64,000 nucleotides of DNA, from assembly GCA_965153455.1 (NCBI GenBank), contig OZ234494.1:15314001-15378000 (forward strand), in the 5' to 3' direction. The notes under the pieces were generated by a model. It searched no databases. It was not told the DNA's origin and saw only the letters and a program-made list of their open reading frames with translations. Source of the stretch: Sphagnum compactum. Its lineage: Eukaryota > Bryophyta > Sphagnopsida > Sphagnales. The position numbers were made by a program, and so were the translations under genes. Below, one piece after another: positions 13,401-26,470 of this stretch (its first letter is position 1; each line of letters begins with the position of its first letter).

Positions 13401-16400
13401 CACCTCTGTAGACTTAGTACTGTAGCCTGGACCAATTGTCAACTGCAGGGAGGGTGTGTTGAGCTCGTCGATGCTCAAGCATCTCGGAGCCTGGAGAGAT
13501 TTGCATTCTGAAATAGAGACCTCTGGGCATATAATTCCGGAGTTTTTAGAACTACAACGAGTGGTCTGGGACCTGGAACCGGAGACCCCTTGGAGTCTCA
13601 TCGTGCCTTGCGCGGTGCTTGCCAAAACGGCCTCTGATGAGTACGATTCTAGTCTCTGCGGCTGCGTCGTTGTCGACGGTAAGAGCTGCTGCAATTCATT
13701 GCGTCGTTCCGGAAGCCAAGGCGGAATCACGTTCGTGGCAGCGTGACTGGTAGAGCTGTCGAACCTGGTACTGACTTGCTCATTCAATCTCGAGGAATGA
13801 TCCGTGGAAGGAGCTGTATTATCCGAGATCCCCGAAAGTGTGAATAGAGCAGGAGCAGAAGTGTCGGCGCTGGACTGGCTGGGACTCTCGGTGCTAGACA
13901 CATTTCTACGGGGGGTAGTAGTAGTACTACGGTGCAAGGTCGACTTGCTGTCATTTCCACTCTGCATGCTGCCTTTCTGTATGGCCGCAGCGCACGTATC
14001 CTGGTGCTCGATGAAACTCTCTACCCTGTTGCACGGACCATGATCAGTTGCACCGTTCAAATTTCAATGGAGTCTGTGACTACCCAATGATCAATGAAAC
14101 TGACGGCAAGCGCCCTGCGCATGGCTAAGTTACTCTTCAATACGAGTTCGCCATGATTGTCGACATCGTTTGAAGTCCTAACTATTCAATTGGAGCCAAG
14201 AATTGCTAGACCGAGCTTCTTATGTCCATTCACATAAACGAAGGAGCTTACGTAGACTGCACTCTATATATATGTTATTGCAATCTCGAAGACAACCTGT
14301 ATGTAAGATTAAGACATCCTGTTAAGAAGCTTTTGACACTAGCTGATATAGGATGCTGCACTTCTAGAATACTTGATCTGTGCACGTGATTGCGCATTCT
14401 TCGTTTGCTAACTTAGTTATGAATTCGTGATTGATTAGTTATCATCTTAATAATTGTGAGGCACGTAAAGGGGAACCAGCAGCAGAGGTATGAATTCGCG
14501 AGTAATTGAGGACATGTACCTTGAAAAAACCTTTCCGCAATCACAACAATGGCCGCGTGTGCCACAGGTCTTCAAGTGGGCTTTGTAATCCGATTGTACA
14601 GCATAACCTTTGGAGCATTTGTCACATACCCATTGCTTTTCGGTGCAATGCTTTCTACGGAAGTGTTTTTTGATACCAACTAGGTCGCCTAGGGCATGTG
14701 CAGGGTCGTGGTGCAGGCACGTCAACTCGGGGCATACATACACGCGCTTGTGAGTGGCCAACCTAGCCTTCTTGAGCAGCTTCCATGGTACCTGCAGCGG
14801 CCAATCACGTCGAAAACCATCAAGCCTAACACAAACGCTCGTCATCTAGGTGCTTCGAAGTGCAAAGATGCATCGACCTTGATTGGTCAGTGGACTACTC
14901 TATATCCAGTAGATCCTGAAGAATCCACTCGTCATGATCAACAACCATAAGGGCACGAACCTTGTGGCGGCGTCTGTGCATCTGCAGGTTTTGATCCCTT
15001 TGGAAGCCCTGATTGCAAATCTCACAGATGTATCTGTCCGATTCCATCAAGGTTTTTGGAGACAGTGCCACCACCTCTGCATCTGGATCTGCATATAAAT
15101 TTGGCATCCGACCCGCGTGCGTGTCAAACAGGTCATACGACGCCATCGACCAGATCACACTAAGTACTCTACGATTCCAGACGCTTTTAGGATCGACCAA
15201 ACTTTAAATAACCTCAACACGCAAATTAGTAGTGATCATCAAATTGGTTATACATGACGTATGCACTCTTCTAATGTCCTCTGATGTGCACAACATTCAT
15301 CGGTCACGTTCTGGCACCGTGAAACCCATAGTAATTGATCAACATGAGCTCCCGAGAATGCTATGTCGAGGTCGCTCAGGATTGGGTCTCTGATCATCGA
15401 TTTGTGGCCGGTTTACTGATTGAACTCAGCTAGGTATAATGTGAATTCAACAACAATCACTAGAAGGCTTCTCATGCGATTGTTGAACTCAGCTAGGTCA
15501 CCTTGCAAGTCATCACACTGTCATGACATCCCTGGATCTCTAGCAAGATGTGCACGTTTAGTATAAGGAACACAGTAACCTTTTCACTGTAGAGAAGAAT
15601 GGCGCAGGATGATCACTTTCAGGACTGACTTTCTCTTCAAAATTCGCACTTCTCTGTTTAACGACCGGACGACGCATACCGAGAAGTTGGGTCCTTCCGT
15701 TAAATGCACTTAATATATGACAGCGACGACGGATTTATGCTCTACATAGCGTATGACGAAGAAGGCCTTCCTAAATTCGGTCACGGCATCTCACACCCAG
15801 GAGTAGAATTCGAGGATTGATCTATAGCCGCGGCTCTAGTACGCATTTTAAGATTGTACATCGGACATCTACTACAGGCTCTGGTCGACCAGCCCGCTAG
15901 TGCACCTCACTTGACCTTTAGATTTTATCGTCTCTACATCTGCCGAGTCCAACGGAAAATCCTTTAACATCTAAAGTTCCGTCGACCTGCTCGCTAGAAA
16001 CGTAGACCAAATGGCTAGACAGCTTTAGTCTTTGAGAGCAGCTTGTTTTGAGGCTTGAGCCCGCGTGCAACTGAACCGTCAAGGATTGTGATGTCAAGCT
16101 ACTTAACGTAAATTGTTTTCGTGGCCAAACATTTCACTACGAATCGAGGTACTGGTAAACCACTAGACTCTATTTCCAGGATTCATCAAGAGATATCTAG
16201 ATTCTTACCAGACAAACAATCTTCAAACGCTCAATTTCGGAATTAAGAATTCTATTGAAATCAACGTCTGACTTGTGCGGGCGGGTATTGTTTCGTAGAA
16301 GTTAGAAGTTCAGATTTGGTGCTTTCTGATCAGTTAGGTTCTAACTACAAGACGTCGCAGTTCTCTAACCACGAGACGATGTTAACCATCACACGCAGCT

Positions 16401-17477
16401 TATCTTCTTGGAGATGAGGTGCAACAAATCTATCCTGGCATCCCACACAGTCCTGTTGTGAGCATGTTGTTGTGTCGGCAAAACCTGACACCATGCACTT
16501 CAGAACAGTGGAACTTCACGTCCCTTGAACCTTCACCTAACCTGGAGAATTCACGGATAAGCTCGACTGTACCAGGGATGCAGCAACTTGTGTAGAAAAG
16601 ACAAGTGGCGGCAACCTTCTTTTCGATTCTACAAAGTTTTAGATGCGCAACGATTGGAAGTACTTGAGGCCACAATTGTTTGTTGAAGGTCATGTCTCAA
16701 CTCCCGAAGAATCTGTATCTACAGCGAAGAATCTGAGACATCTTTCCCATCTACATCCTGACTCTTCATGTGTCAAACACCATTTCACAGCCAGCGTCCT
16801 CTTCAAGCGCGGTGATATTGGGCTGAAACGAACTAGAGCCGAACGAGCCGATATGTCGTTCGACTCGTTTAGTCAAAATACACCTTCCAACACGCTTCAG
16901 AAGGGTGGAGGACTGGAAACTGACCATAGAAGTGGATGCTGTCAGAAAAAATCCCCATACGACACTATACTAGCTGGCTGAGTAAGTCCTACCGCGGTCG
17001 AGGCTGCCTCGAGCTACCCAGGGTGAACCCCTTGCGGGGAGGGAGGCAACAGCCCCTTCAATCATTAGCCTCGAGCTACCCAGAGATAGAAGTACAGGCT
17101 CAAGAAGCTACTTAAGGAAAGTTGACTCAATATGCGGGTGATATCTCGAGACAAGACTTCTATTAATTTCCGAATCAAATGCTTGACTCCTCTCCACGAT
17201 GTGTGTTGTACTACGGCTGGGGAACAGGACTAGGCGTACCAGGTGTCCCCGCAGGCCGGCGCTTGCGCTTGTTGCCGCCCGAGTTCTCTGGAGTGGCAGC
17301 CTGCGACTCATGGCTGGCACCACCCGCATTGCTGTATCCACTAGCACCACCCCCATTGGCACCAGCAGTGGCAGGTGTGTGTTGTTGCTGCAAGTCGATC
17401 ACTGCTGTACTGTTAGGATCACAAACAGTGAGCTGGAGGATTTGCGCCGCATGCGCATCGAGCTGCTGGGCTGTCAT
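10476..17477 (-). CDS. INDETERMINATE DOMAIN (IDD) C2H2 zinc-finger transcription factor, SGR5/IDD14-15-16 type
   Basis: Six coding exons, read on the minus strand: 17477-17240, 15088-14961, 14791-14520, 14025-12872, 12153-11849, 11342-10476. All introns are GT-AG; the joined frame is 987 codons plus stop. Residues: basic NLS-like KRKRRPAGTP about 69-79; zinc finger 1 (C101, C104, H117, H121); finger 2 (C142, C147, H165, H170); C2HC finger 3 (C178, C181, H194, C198); C2HC-like finger 4 (C205, C207, H220, C224). Then a long Ser/Thr-rich linker (about 225-670), an Ala/Arg/Glu-rich heptad region predicted as coiled coil (about 675-805), and a CxxC (829-832). RRRHKVPWKLLK and the coiled coil followed by CxxC are hallmarks of the IDD14/15/16 subgroup, which in Arabidopsis acts in the nucleus on auxin genes and shoot gravitropism. 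The protein is about twice the length of the Arabidopsis members, mainly through the linker and tail. The start is the first in-frame ATG after a stop. Family call is certain; the exact start and tail are less so. Confidence 0.95.
15089..17239 (-). other. IDD first coding intron (2.15 kb)
   Basis: The intron starts GTACG after the codons for PAGTP and ends TATATGCAG before the codons for DPDAEVVALSP, exactly where IDD genes continue. It is the longest intron in the gene. No protein-like frame in it looked real. It holds a 16-base direct repeat (17006-17021 and 17068-17083) and no recognised RNA gene. Confidence 0.8.
17006..17083. repeat. 16-bp direct repeat, 62 bp apart, inside IDD intron 1
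   Basis: GCCTCGAGCTACCCAG occurs at 17006-17021 and again at 17068-17083, identical. It surrounds a G/C-rich stretch. Origin unknown. Confidence 0.7.
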
Positions 17478-17521
17478 GGAAGCGCACAGCTCAAATCCCC
17501 CAGCAGCCTGCTTTGCTGCAT
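17474..17521 (-). promoter_or_regulatory. Upstream ORF overlapping the IDD start codon (ATGA)
   Basis: A 15-codon reading frame opens with ATG at 17521-17519 and ends at TGA at 17476-17474. That stop overlaps the proposed IDD start ATG (17477-17475) as ATGA. In plants and other eukaryotes such an arrangement can lower translation of the main frame or allow termination-reinitiation. Whether the transcript starts upstream of this ATG cannot be seen, so a regulatory role is inference. Confidence 0.4.
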
Positions 17522-20500
17522 TCGATCTTCTTTAAGATCCGCTTAATGTCTTGCAGCTTGACATTCTAGACGACTGGTCACTCCCGTCTATGAACGCTTC
17601 GCCTAATGTTTTTCTATGGGACAGCAGCAGGCCGTTGAGGGAATAACTCGACCCGCTGTGGCCTCAAGCTGTGGCCCCCCGCATCATGTATCGATCCTCT
17701 TCTGTCAGACTCCATGCTCCGTGACACTAGCTACGGCCTTGTAACCACCTACAACCGTTGTCTTGACTCTTCTCCCTACTCTAGCACCCGGACGTGCTCT
17801 CGACGTTGAACAAGTCCTACCGCCTGCACGACAGCTTCTAATTGTTGTAAAACTACAGAAACTTTGAAACTGATGAGTGCGGAATTTTGCGAGCTTTGTT
17901 CAGGACTGGCCAACAAGAATCACCCGTTTGATGCAGGTAGTGCTGCTGCTGCTCATGTAACACTTGTGTCCCTACGACTTGCGGGGGCACTGGAGATTTT
18001 AAAATTGTATTTGGACAGCCCCCCCCCAAAAACATACACACAAAAGTATTCCACCAGAGGACAGCTTGCTGGGTTCAATCCCTTTAAAGCATTCTTTCCT
18101 TTTTGGATCCTTTTCCTTTTTTGTTTGTCATTTACATGTATGGGCATAAAACTAAAAGAAAATTCAACCTGCGCACATGATGACCACTGCTGCTGCTACA
18201 ACTTGTAGCTTTATTTTTCTTATTTTCTCTCTCTCTCTAAAGATAGAGATGTGATGATCCATAGGTCTCGTACCAGTACACACAAATCTTTTCTACTACT
18301 AAATTAGTTTTTACTTAAAAGAGATCAAAAGGTGCTGGTCCAATGCTTGATGGCAACGAAAGCCAAAGTTAGTCTGGTCATAATAACAGCAGTGGTAGGA
18401 GTAGGGTCATCAGAACAGCTGACCAGTACATACCAACTTGGTCGCAGTTGATTTTTTTTATAAAATTTTTTTTTGTCGTGGATCCTTGTAGCAGTGACTA
18501 CCCGCGATCGAGGTACACGAATAGTACGTCGTCATATACCCACGAATCCCGTCAACGACAGACAGACTACCAGACAGAAGGTGCTTAGCTGCTGAGTTCA
18601 ACCTAATTGTTAGTCGCACTAATCAATACCAGAATTCTCTGTCTTTGGATAGTAAGATATGGGGTAGAGAAAAATAGAAAAAAAGACTGGACCGTAGCCG
18701 GAAAACAAATTACCGGGGACTGTGGATCAGATCGAAGATGCAAATTATGTTCAACGCTTTTGGGAAATTGTGTACACCATGTAGGGTTCCTGCTCCTCCA
18801 AGTAAGTTTGTGCAACTAAGCAAATGTTGAAATTGGGCATCTGCACTAGGAGGGGGTTGTAGTGTGGCAGCCAAATGATTGGTCTGACTTTGGAGCAATA
18901 AGCGTGTATTATGTAAGGTATGATGATCTATGATCATGCAGCTGCAAGCGGCGCTTCAATCAGAGCAGCTGCAGGGTCTCCTGTGCAGGCTTCGTCTGAT
19001 TGCAGCTGGCTCGAGTATCAATGGGTATCATCAATTGATTCCCCATTCCACCGGCCTGCTGATTCCCAGAAGTACTTCCGTGAAATTAGAGAAGAACCCT
19101 GCACAACACCAAATTTTGTCATCCAAGTTGAATACTGAAGATTACTATTTTAGGTGCTGCAAGCGGAAGTTTTCTCTCTTTTTTTTTGGTTTTGTTTACA
19201 AACTTGTTGAACGGCGCCCAATTCAGGCTGAGAAACAAAATCATAAATTATTTTTTATGCGCTTTTTCCAGTGATCATATTGTATGTCGTCCTTCAACCC
19301 TGGCAGGACCATGAGGAATTAGCTAATATCGTGAACCGGAGATCAAAAATTCTCAAATCTGCGCGGAGTATCATGGACATAAATTAATGTACATAAGATT
19401 TAACTGAGCGAGCGTGGGAGGGATTGCAAATTCATATTCTTTACAATATTAATATTACCTTTTAGACCTGCTTTTGGTTTGTGATCTCCAGGACATAACT
19501 TGGAGCTCGTGGCCATGTTCAATTAGATTAGGGTTCCAAGAGTTGGAAGAACTAGAGCAGGCCGGGGATATGAATTATGATCATACTATGTAGTGGGGCC
19601 AAATCAGTCGAGACGCGAAATAACTGGGGGATTCCGAAGTCTACAGATTTCAACTCGAGTTGACTCCTCTCTCTCCTGCAATTGATCAACCAATAGCTTG
19701 CTGTCAATCCCACTGGCAATCAGACTAGTTAGAGAACTGGTTATTCATCATTCCTAAAACTAACCGGCTGTCATATTTGTCAGCTTGAAGGATGGCCCCG
19801 GGGCCATGATGATAATTGTAACAAGAAGCCCATTTCAGCCTCTGCACAGGCGACCAGAACGAACTGGTCAGATTTTATAATGATGGATCTCGAGCTCTTA
19901 GTCTACCTGTTTTGTCCTGAAGGAATAAATGCGAATACCAGATATCTATTTTTCTCGTTGCAGGCCACCAGCTAAGTCCATGCAAGAATTGGAACAAAAC
20001 AAAACTGGATTTTGGCTCTAGCTAGCTCCTCCTTCCTAACGTCTGCTGCAGCTCCTAATTGCATCATGCACGTGTCGAGGCTGAACCTGACGTTATTTAT
20101 TCACCCGCGAGCAGCAGTTGAATTAGCAGATCATTATGATAAAAAAACCTGGACATGATATTGATCAATGCCATTATGCTTCGATGTCTGCACTTGCCGT
20201 CCATACATAACAGAGTTTCTGTTACATTCTTCTCCTGAGAAACATTCCTGAATTGTGAAGAACTTTTTCCAGTAAAGTCCCGACACGATTATTGGCGCCT
20301 GCCCAACTTTATCTCTCATTTTATTTTATTTTCAGACCACCACCAGTCACTCTATAAGATCCAGAGGATCAATTGTAGTCAATTACAACTGAATCTTCCA
20401 AGTCACTCTATAAGATCCAGAGGATCAATTGTAGTCAATTACAACTGAATCTTCCAAGTCACTCGATTATCCATTATGTGTTGAAATACATAGTATATGT

Positions 20501-22450
20501 GAGTGGAAGCATGGTACAGTAGACCCAAAAAAAGAAAAGCCTACACCCACATATGGGTGAAAAAGTCCTGGAATGTTAATTTCAGCGTAGCGCGCGGGAT
20601 CCGCCAGTATTTCCAATTTGAGACTAGATTCAAGCGGTCAGAAAAAATTAGAGAATGGGACTTAGTTTCCATTTGAGGACATATAATTAAGTCTCTGTAG
20701 GGCGAACACGCGGATACATTGTGTTTCACCGGTTTCTATGGTTGTCTAGATGTGTTGGGAACAACTTCACGAATTACGGGTTTGCAAGCAACCGACAATC
20801 GCCCAAGCGAATCAGTTAAAAGTCTAGATGGATATACAAATGTGACAAATCCCGCGACGATTCGAGATTTTTGCCGGTACACATTAAGAAAGTTGCACAT
20901 TTATATATCGCTCTAGCTTTTTTCTCCCCAAAATTATTGGTTCCATGCAACTAGCTGCTCGTCACCAGCTAGAGAGAGAAGCAATCTGGACATCGAGCCT
21001 GCTCTGCATTACCACGATTTTTTAGTGGAGTCCTCCAGGGTGCTATGGTTACGGCGATTTCCATCATAATGCACCACGTCTGGAAGTAGAACTCCATTCC
21101 TTTTTTGGGTGTTTGCTCGACCTGTCGTCTGTTAGCTGGTCGAATAGATCTAACGAAGAGAGGCCGCCCAGATAACGGATCACCAGCGAAGAAAATTCGC
21201 CTTTTTTGGCAAGATAAAAGGAACTGTCTAGATCTATATTAGCACCGTGCATCTCGCGACCTCTACACTTGTGGAAGGTCTCTATGCATTGTATATAAGC
21301 TTTGTTTGTTGCTATTTCCATCCACAAGTCAAGAATCAAGATGCCCATGGTCCCCAAACCTTCTATAAAAGTATCACCGAAGTGGCAAGTTTTCTTATTA
21401 GTGCTTGAAGTAGCTACTGTATTACTTCCCGATTTGAGTGGGAACTTCTTTTTCTCGCCAAAAGAATTAAATCATTGACTATCAAAAACGGAGTATATCA
21501 GGTTTCATCACGACCTCGTTGCATGATGCCACTACCAAACAAACAAACAAACGAGTCGCGGTGATCCATGGGGCTAAGACTCATCTCGAAACATTGTTAA
21601 CAAATTACGTAATCCTGCAAAAACCACATCGATCTTGTTGTAGAAACAGACAGACAGACAGCGAGTTGGGGCTTGGCATTATGCGAGACACGGAAAGAAG
21701 ATTTCAGTGAAAGAGCGAGAAGGAGGGCTCAGGGTTAGGGAGCCAGCCGAGTCCATCAGCACGACATTTCTATCTTTAGTGTTATTTTCCTCTGTTGTGA
21801 ATTCGTTCCTGTGCCTGCTGTGCGGTTGCAGGAAGTGTGGTATTTTAGGCAAGCCTGCGCAGCAGCCGGAACTAATTTTTTGCAAACCTTTGTATCTTTC
21901 CTTTCTTTCTTTTTCTACTGCATTCTTAGAGCGATCTGTTGGCTATGGCGGCAGCTCCATCGATTGTAGCCACCCAACAAAAACCCACCCAACCAAGACC
22001 CTACCACGTCGTAATTTTTTTGCGGATCGTGTCAACTCCATTTCCGAAGCTCTGCACTGGATCGACGGGCACCGCGACACGTAGTATAGTGAGGAAGAAA
22101 AAATAGGACGATCTGCTTGAGGCACCGACAAAACTCATCCAGAGAATAGTACTCCCCCCTCCCCCCGGCTTAAAATATTAAAATCGTCAACCCTGGCTCC
22201 AAAACAGCGACATTGCAACGTCGTCGTCGTAGCTCTTAGACGCTGATGCTCCGTTCTACGCGGCGGGTACCTCCTCCTCCTCGAGAATGCAAGCAAAATC
22301 GTCAACGCTGGATCTCATCTGTACAATAGTAGTAGTAATCAGGCAGTAATCGTCATTCTTTTCATATATTTTAGGGTTATACATGACACGTCATGTCAGA
22401 TATTCTTGTCACATACAAGACCTCCTAGGACACCCCATTGTTTACCCCAA
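17522..22450 (-). promoter_or_regulatory. Upstream flank / putative promoter and leader region of IDD
   Basis: About 5 kb of mixed-composition sequence lies upstream of the IDD start. It keeps the lower AT content of the gene island and carries few repeats apart from the perfect 56-bp duplication. Non-coding 5' exons could lie here. Open frames such as plus-strand 18930-19274 and minus-strand 21064-21357 match nothing I recognise and are not called. The island ends near 22.4 kb, where AT-rich sequence resumes. Confidence 0.35.
20345..20464. repeat. Perfect 56-bp tandem duplication
   Basis: The unit 20345-20400 is repeated without a visible change at 20401-20456, and the first eight bases start a third unit at 20457. 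Perfect identity points to a very recent event or a variable-number locus. It lies about 2.9 kb upstream of the IDD start. Confidence 0.95.
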
Positions 22451-22539
22451 TTCTAATTAATTTTTCTTGACACTTGGTTACATCCAAGACAAATGAGATT
22501 TTTATATAACAAGGAAATTTATTTATTTGTTATCAGTAT

Positions 22540-22830
22540 ACAAGATTGTTGGTCTGGTATCGACTTTGGAACATACCTGCATGGTCCGGGTATATTATAG
22601 GGACGCAGTCTGGTATATATTGGATACACTTTTTAGAGTTTTCATACCAGCCTGGTCCTGGCATTGGGTACTTTTTTTCAATTATTTTGGAACAGCCCTG
22701 GTCCTGGTATTGGTGCTTTTTAAAACTTTTCATACCAGTCTTGTCCTGGTATTGAATCCATTTCGAAAATTTCATAGCAGCCAGGTCTTGGTATTGGGTG
22801 GTTTGTGAAGGGGTTTATTGTATTTAGTGT
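22540..22830 (+). repeat. CTGGTAT-rich tandem element, copy A
   Basis: About five imperfect units of 40-50 bases carry CATACCAG..CTGGTCCTGGTATTGG (near 22640, 22690, 22730 and 22772, with a diverged start at 22550). Short frames on both strands are by-products. A related CTGGTAT-rich block is at 30355-30640. Confidence 0.65.
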
Positions 22831-25800
22831 ACTAATATATTGAGGGTGTTGAGTAGGCTTGTGTGTAGGTGTGAAGAAAAAAATTGTTATGGTTTTGTTG
22901 TTGGTTTTCTTTATATGATTTTTTTTCTTACTTACCTTTAGTAAAGTAATAATTAAATGTGTGATAAGGTCTGATAGGTTTATGAAAAATTTAAAAGACC
23001 AATGAAAATGGGAGAAAGGGACCATCATTTTCAATGTTCAGCAGAATAGAGTTGTATGATTTTTTTATAAGCCCTAAGATTTTTTTCAGTCTAATGGGAT
23101 TGCTGGATTTGCAGGTTTGAATTTGTTTTCTTGAGTAAATTAACAGTTCAATCTGTAATAGCTATTTGCAGACAAGGTTCTTGCACATTATCTGTGAACT
23201 TCGTTTTTTGTTTAGGTACTTATGGCAGACTGCAGTTTACATAAGTGTCTTTTGTGCTTCCAGAATATGTCTTGAGTTGCCTGTACATATTCTGAACTCT
23301 TTAAATTATCTCTAGGCTTTTTTTTTCTTTCTTATAGTAATTGCTTTCAAAATGTCTTTAGCTCTGTAGCTTTGAATATCGCATGTACATCTTCTTCACT
23401 TTTATTCTTTTGATTTTCTAATTGCTCGGTAGACTGTGTTTTCAGCACATTTCCAGATCAGATCACATGCACTTTTTTTTCTTTTTGTTTTCTGTCCACT
23501 TTATAGAACTGTCATTTTCTCATTTTAAAAATGTTTTTAGCTATGTAGCTTTGAATTACATGTCCTGAACCAGTGTTTTTTCTTTTCTTTTTCCATCTTT
23601 TTTATTTCACAAAAGTGGCAAAGTTTTGCTGAAAATACACACTTTTCATTGGCATTGTTTTCAATGAAAAACCTTCACTATAATAGTCGTGGGAACCTCT
23701 ACACTGCAGACTTTGAATGTAATAGGTATGTGTAATGGTGCTCACTTGTACAAGGTTGCACCATGGGCATTTTAACATGAAACACAATTCATAGTTAACT
23801 AAAAAGGGCGTGTTGGGAAAATGTCTGAACAGTTGACAACTTGACATTAACAAAGACCCTCTTTCCTTGTATAATACCTACAGTTTAGGTTACTATAGAC
23901 TTAGATTGGTTTCTAATTAACAAACTTCTACACCAAATTTAGTCCCAGTGAATCTCTTCATTAATAAAATCGAGGTCAACACAAGACATCATGGCTTACA
24001 TGTGAGTAGTACCATGTGGTTCCATTTGTCTACCAATCTATTGATTCAAAAAATTGTAAGTTTGAAAATGCTTTAAAGGCTTGTTAGCATGTCAACACAA
24101 TAGTTTGCAATTTGATGGCATTATCCATCAAGCCGTTTTTTTTCCCCTTGGATTTAAAGGGCCTTTCAGTTGGTTTCTTGGTTGTTTTAATGTATATACA
24201 TTTGTATAAATGTTGATCACAGGATTAGTATCCCTTCACAAAATAATTAGCCAAATTTTATATTCTCTTTCCCAATGATTTTTTTCCGTGGTAATTTTTC
24301 TCTATTCCACAAAAAATAAATCAAGAAAAAATTGGAGAAAAGTGGATTTAAAAGGAAAATGTGTTTTTCCACACAATTTTTCACAATTTTTAAAATTAGA
24401 AAAACGAAATAAAAGAACACTTCACTCATAATGCTAAATATGCATTACTTTTTTTCAGGTTCATACAGACCATTCATGATGTTCAATACCAATACTCAAG
24501 ACCGTAGCTCATATGTCATAAAACAAAACAAACAAACAAAATTGCGATCCAAATCAACTCTGATAATATGGAATCAAGGGGAAATGACCTTTCACTGAAT
24601 GTATCAATAACCACGCCTCATCAATATACTCTTTAAAGTTCAGAGACTCAGCAGCCTTCTTCATATCCAATTCTCCCAAAAGAAAGACAAAAATATACAG
24701 TGACTCACCCAAGGAATACAAGAGGACAAAGACTAGTGCAATTTGTGTTGTCGTGGTGATCCAGATGAATTGTCTTGTGCACATGATTTCCATTTTATAT
24801 TATGGTTCCGGTACCTGAATCAGATAGTTCATGAAGTTGTAGAATAACACTGTTATGTGGATATCAGAACTGATACCAATTACTTCTGGAACTACTTTTA
24901 TCAGGAAACCTGAGAACCTTCTTCTGATATATTATTGCCATTCTCACAAAGAGCTTTTAAACAAATGAAAGAGCCACCCAGAAAACCAAAGTTCTTTGCC
25001 AGTTCTTTCATGAAAACCATTGATTCTTTGAGTTTTTGAAAGAACAGGAATAACAGGTGGGTTCATTTATTCTGATTTATTAACAAAAATCACACACCTT
25101 TTACAGCACTGGCGAATACTAAACAAAGAGAGGCGGAGAATATCAATCAGGAAGATATATGTACATAATTTGTGGAGAGGTGACAAGCACAACCATCTTA
25201 ATTAATACTCGTGGGCAAGATTAACAGTTATTAGGCATACACTAATACACCTGTGTTGCTCAGTTGTCCCTTTGGATAGAGCCTCTTGTCTCCAATTTGA
25301 CATTAAAAAAAATCAAAGGTGTTATAGGTGTGAGTTTGAGCCCCTGGTCTTCGAATTTTAAACCCATGTGGTTTTGGGTTTCGGCACATTTTTTCAAATT
25401 CAAGAATCTTCAGGCCCAGCATGCAAACTGGGCCAATTTCATGTGCACTTTACACATTCAATAAGGCTCGAGATTGTATAGAGACAAAGTTTTACATCAA
25501 ATTAAAACTAGGGTTTGTATAAATATGGAGTTTTATAACTAATTAACACTAATTCTTTATCCGTAAAGTTCAGTCTACTTCCCCATTTTTTTAAAGTACA
25601 AGTTGCCCATCTAAAGAACATGAACCTGTGATCAAGAATTGTTTTTTCATGATTTTATTTTTAATTTTTAAATGTAACAAAATGCTAATTACACAGTTTG
25701 GTTCTTGTTCCAATTCTAACAAAAGAATGTTAGCTGAAGTCTGAGTCACAAATACATGAACCTGAACCCCCCAAGTTTAACCCTACAAACTAAGGTACCT

Positions 25801-26129
25801 ACCTAGACCCTAGGATGAAAGAATAACTTGAATAAGGGCATGATGAAATGTTTGAGCAAGGTAATAGATAGCTCAATGCAGGCCCAATTCTACTAAAGCC
25901 TTCACCCAAGGGCATTACCCAAATTAAAGAAAAAGGCCGATGGATGAGATTAAACAAGATAGATGTGAAATTAGTGATTAAATAAACCCCTGTGAGATTT
26001 CATGAATTTTCCTTGTAAATAATAGTTACAAAAGGTACAAACCAATGTCGGATGGGTACTGGTTGCAGGTCAGAATTATTGATTCCAATTAGTAAGGTGT
26101 AGTCATGCTAATAGGAAACACAAAACATG

Positions 26130-26470
26130 TAACCAGCTTTTGATTTTTCATGTTTTAATGTTAGTTTTTGTATTAATGTTGCAAAGTTTTAATAATATAT
26201 TTACATGATAAGTTTTTAATATATTATAAAAACATTTGATAATATGATTGTTGAATTAAAATAATATGATAAAGCTTCAAAACACCCATTAAACATTATA
26301 GCCAATGGTTTTTAGAATTTCTTAATCACTATAAGGACTCTTATTATGACATGGGAAAGAAAAATGACGATTTTGTTTCCATCTTATTTTAAGGAAAATT
26401 CTTTAAACATGTATTTATATAGTAATAAAGTGAAACAACATTTTAGATCACAATCATTTGTTAATTATTT
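26130..26470 (+). repeat. Dispersed AT-rich repeat, copy A (partner at 48.35 kb)
   Basis: TTTTTCATGTTTTAATGTTA, then TATTAATGTTGCAAAG and ATATATTATAAAAACAT recur in order at 48350-48670. The match fades through AT-rich sequence; no coding frame. Probably an old transposon remnant. Confidence 0.4.

Noticed and set aside
18930-19274. Plus-strand frame of 114 codons with a Gln/Leu-rich start.
   Set aside because: No recognisable domain, competing frames over the same bases, no convincing splice partners.
21064-21357. Minus-strand frame of 97 codons in the IDD upstream region.
   Set aside because: Composition is not strikingly protein-like and no family is recognised.
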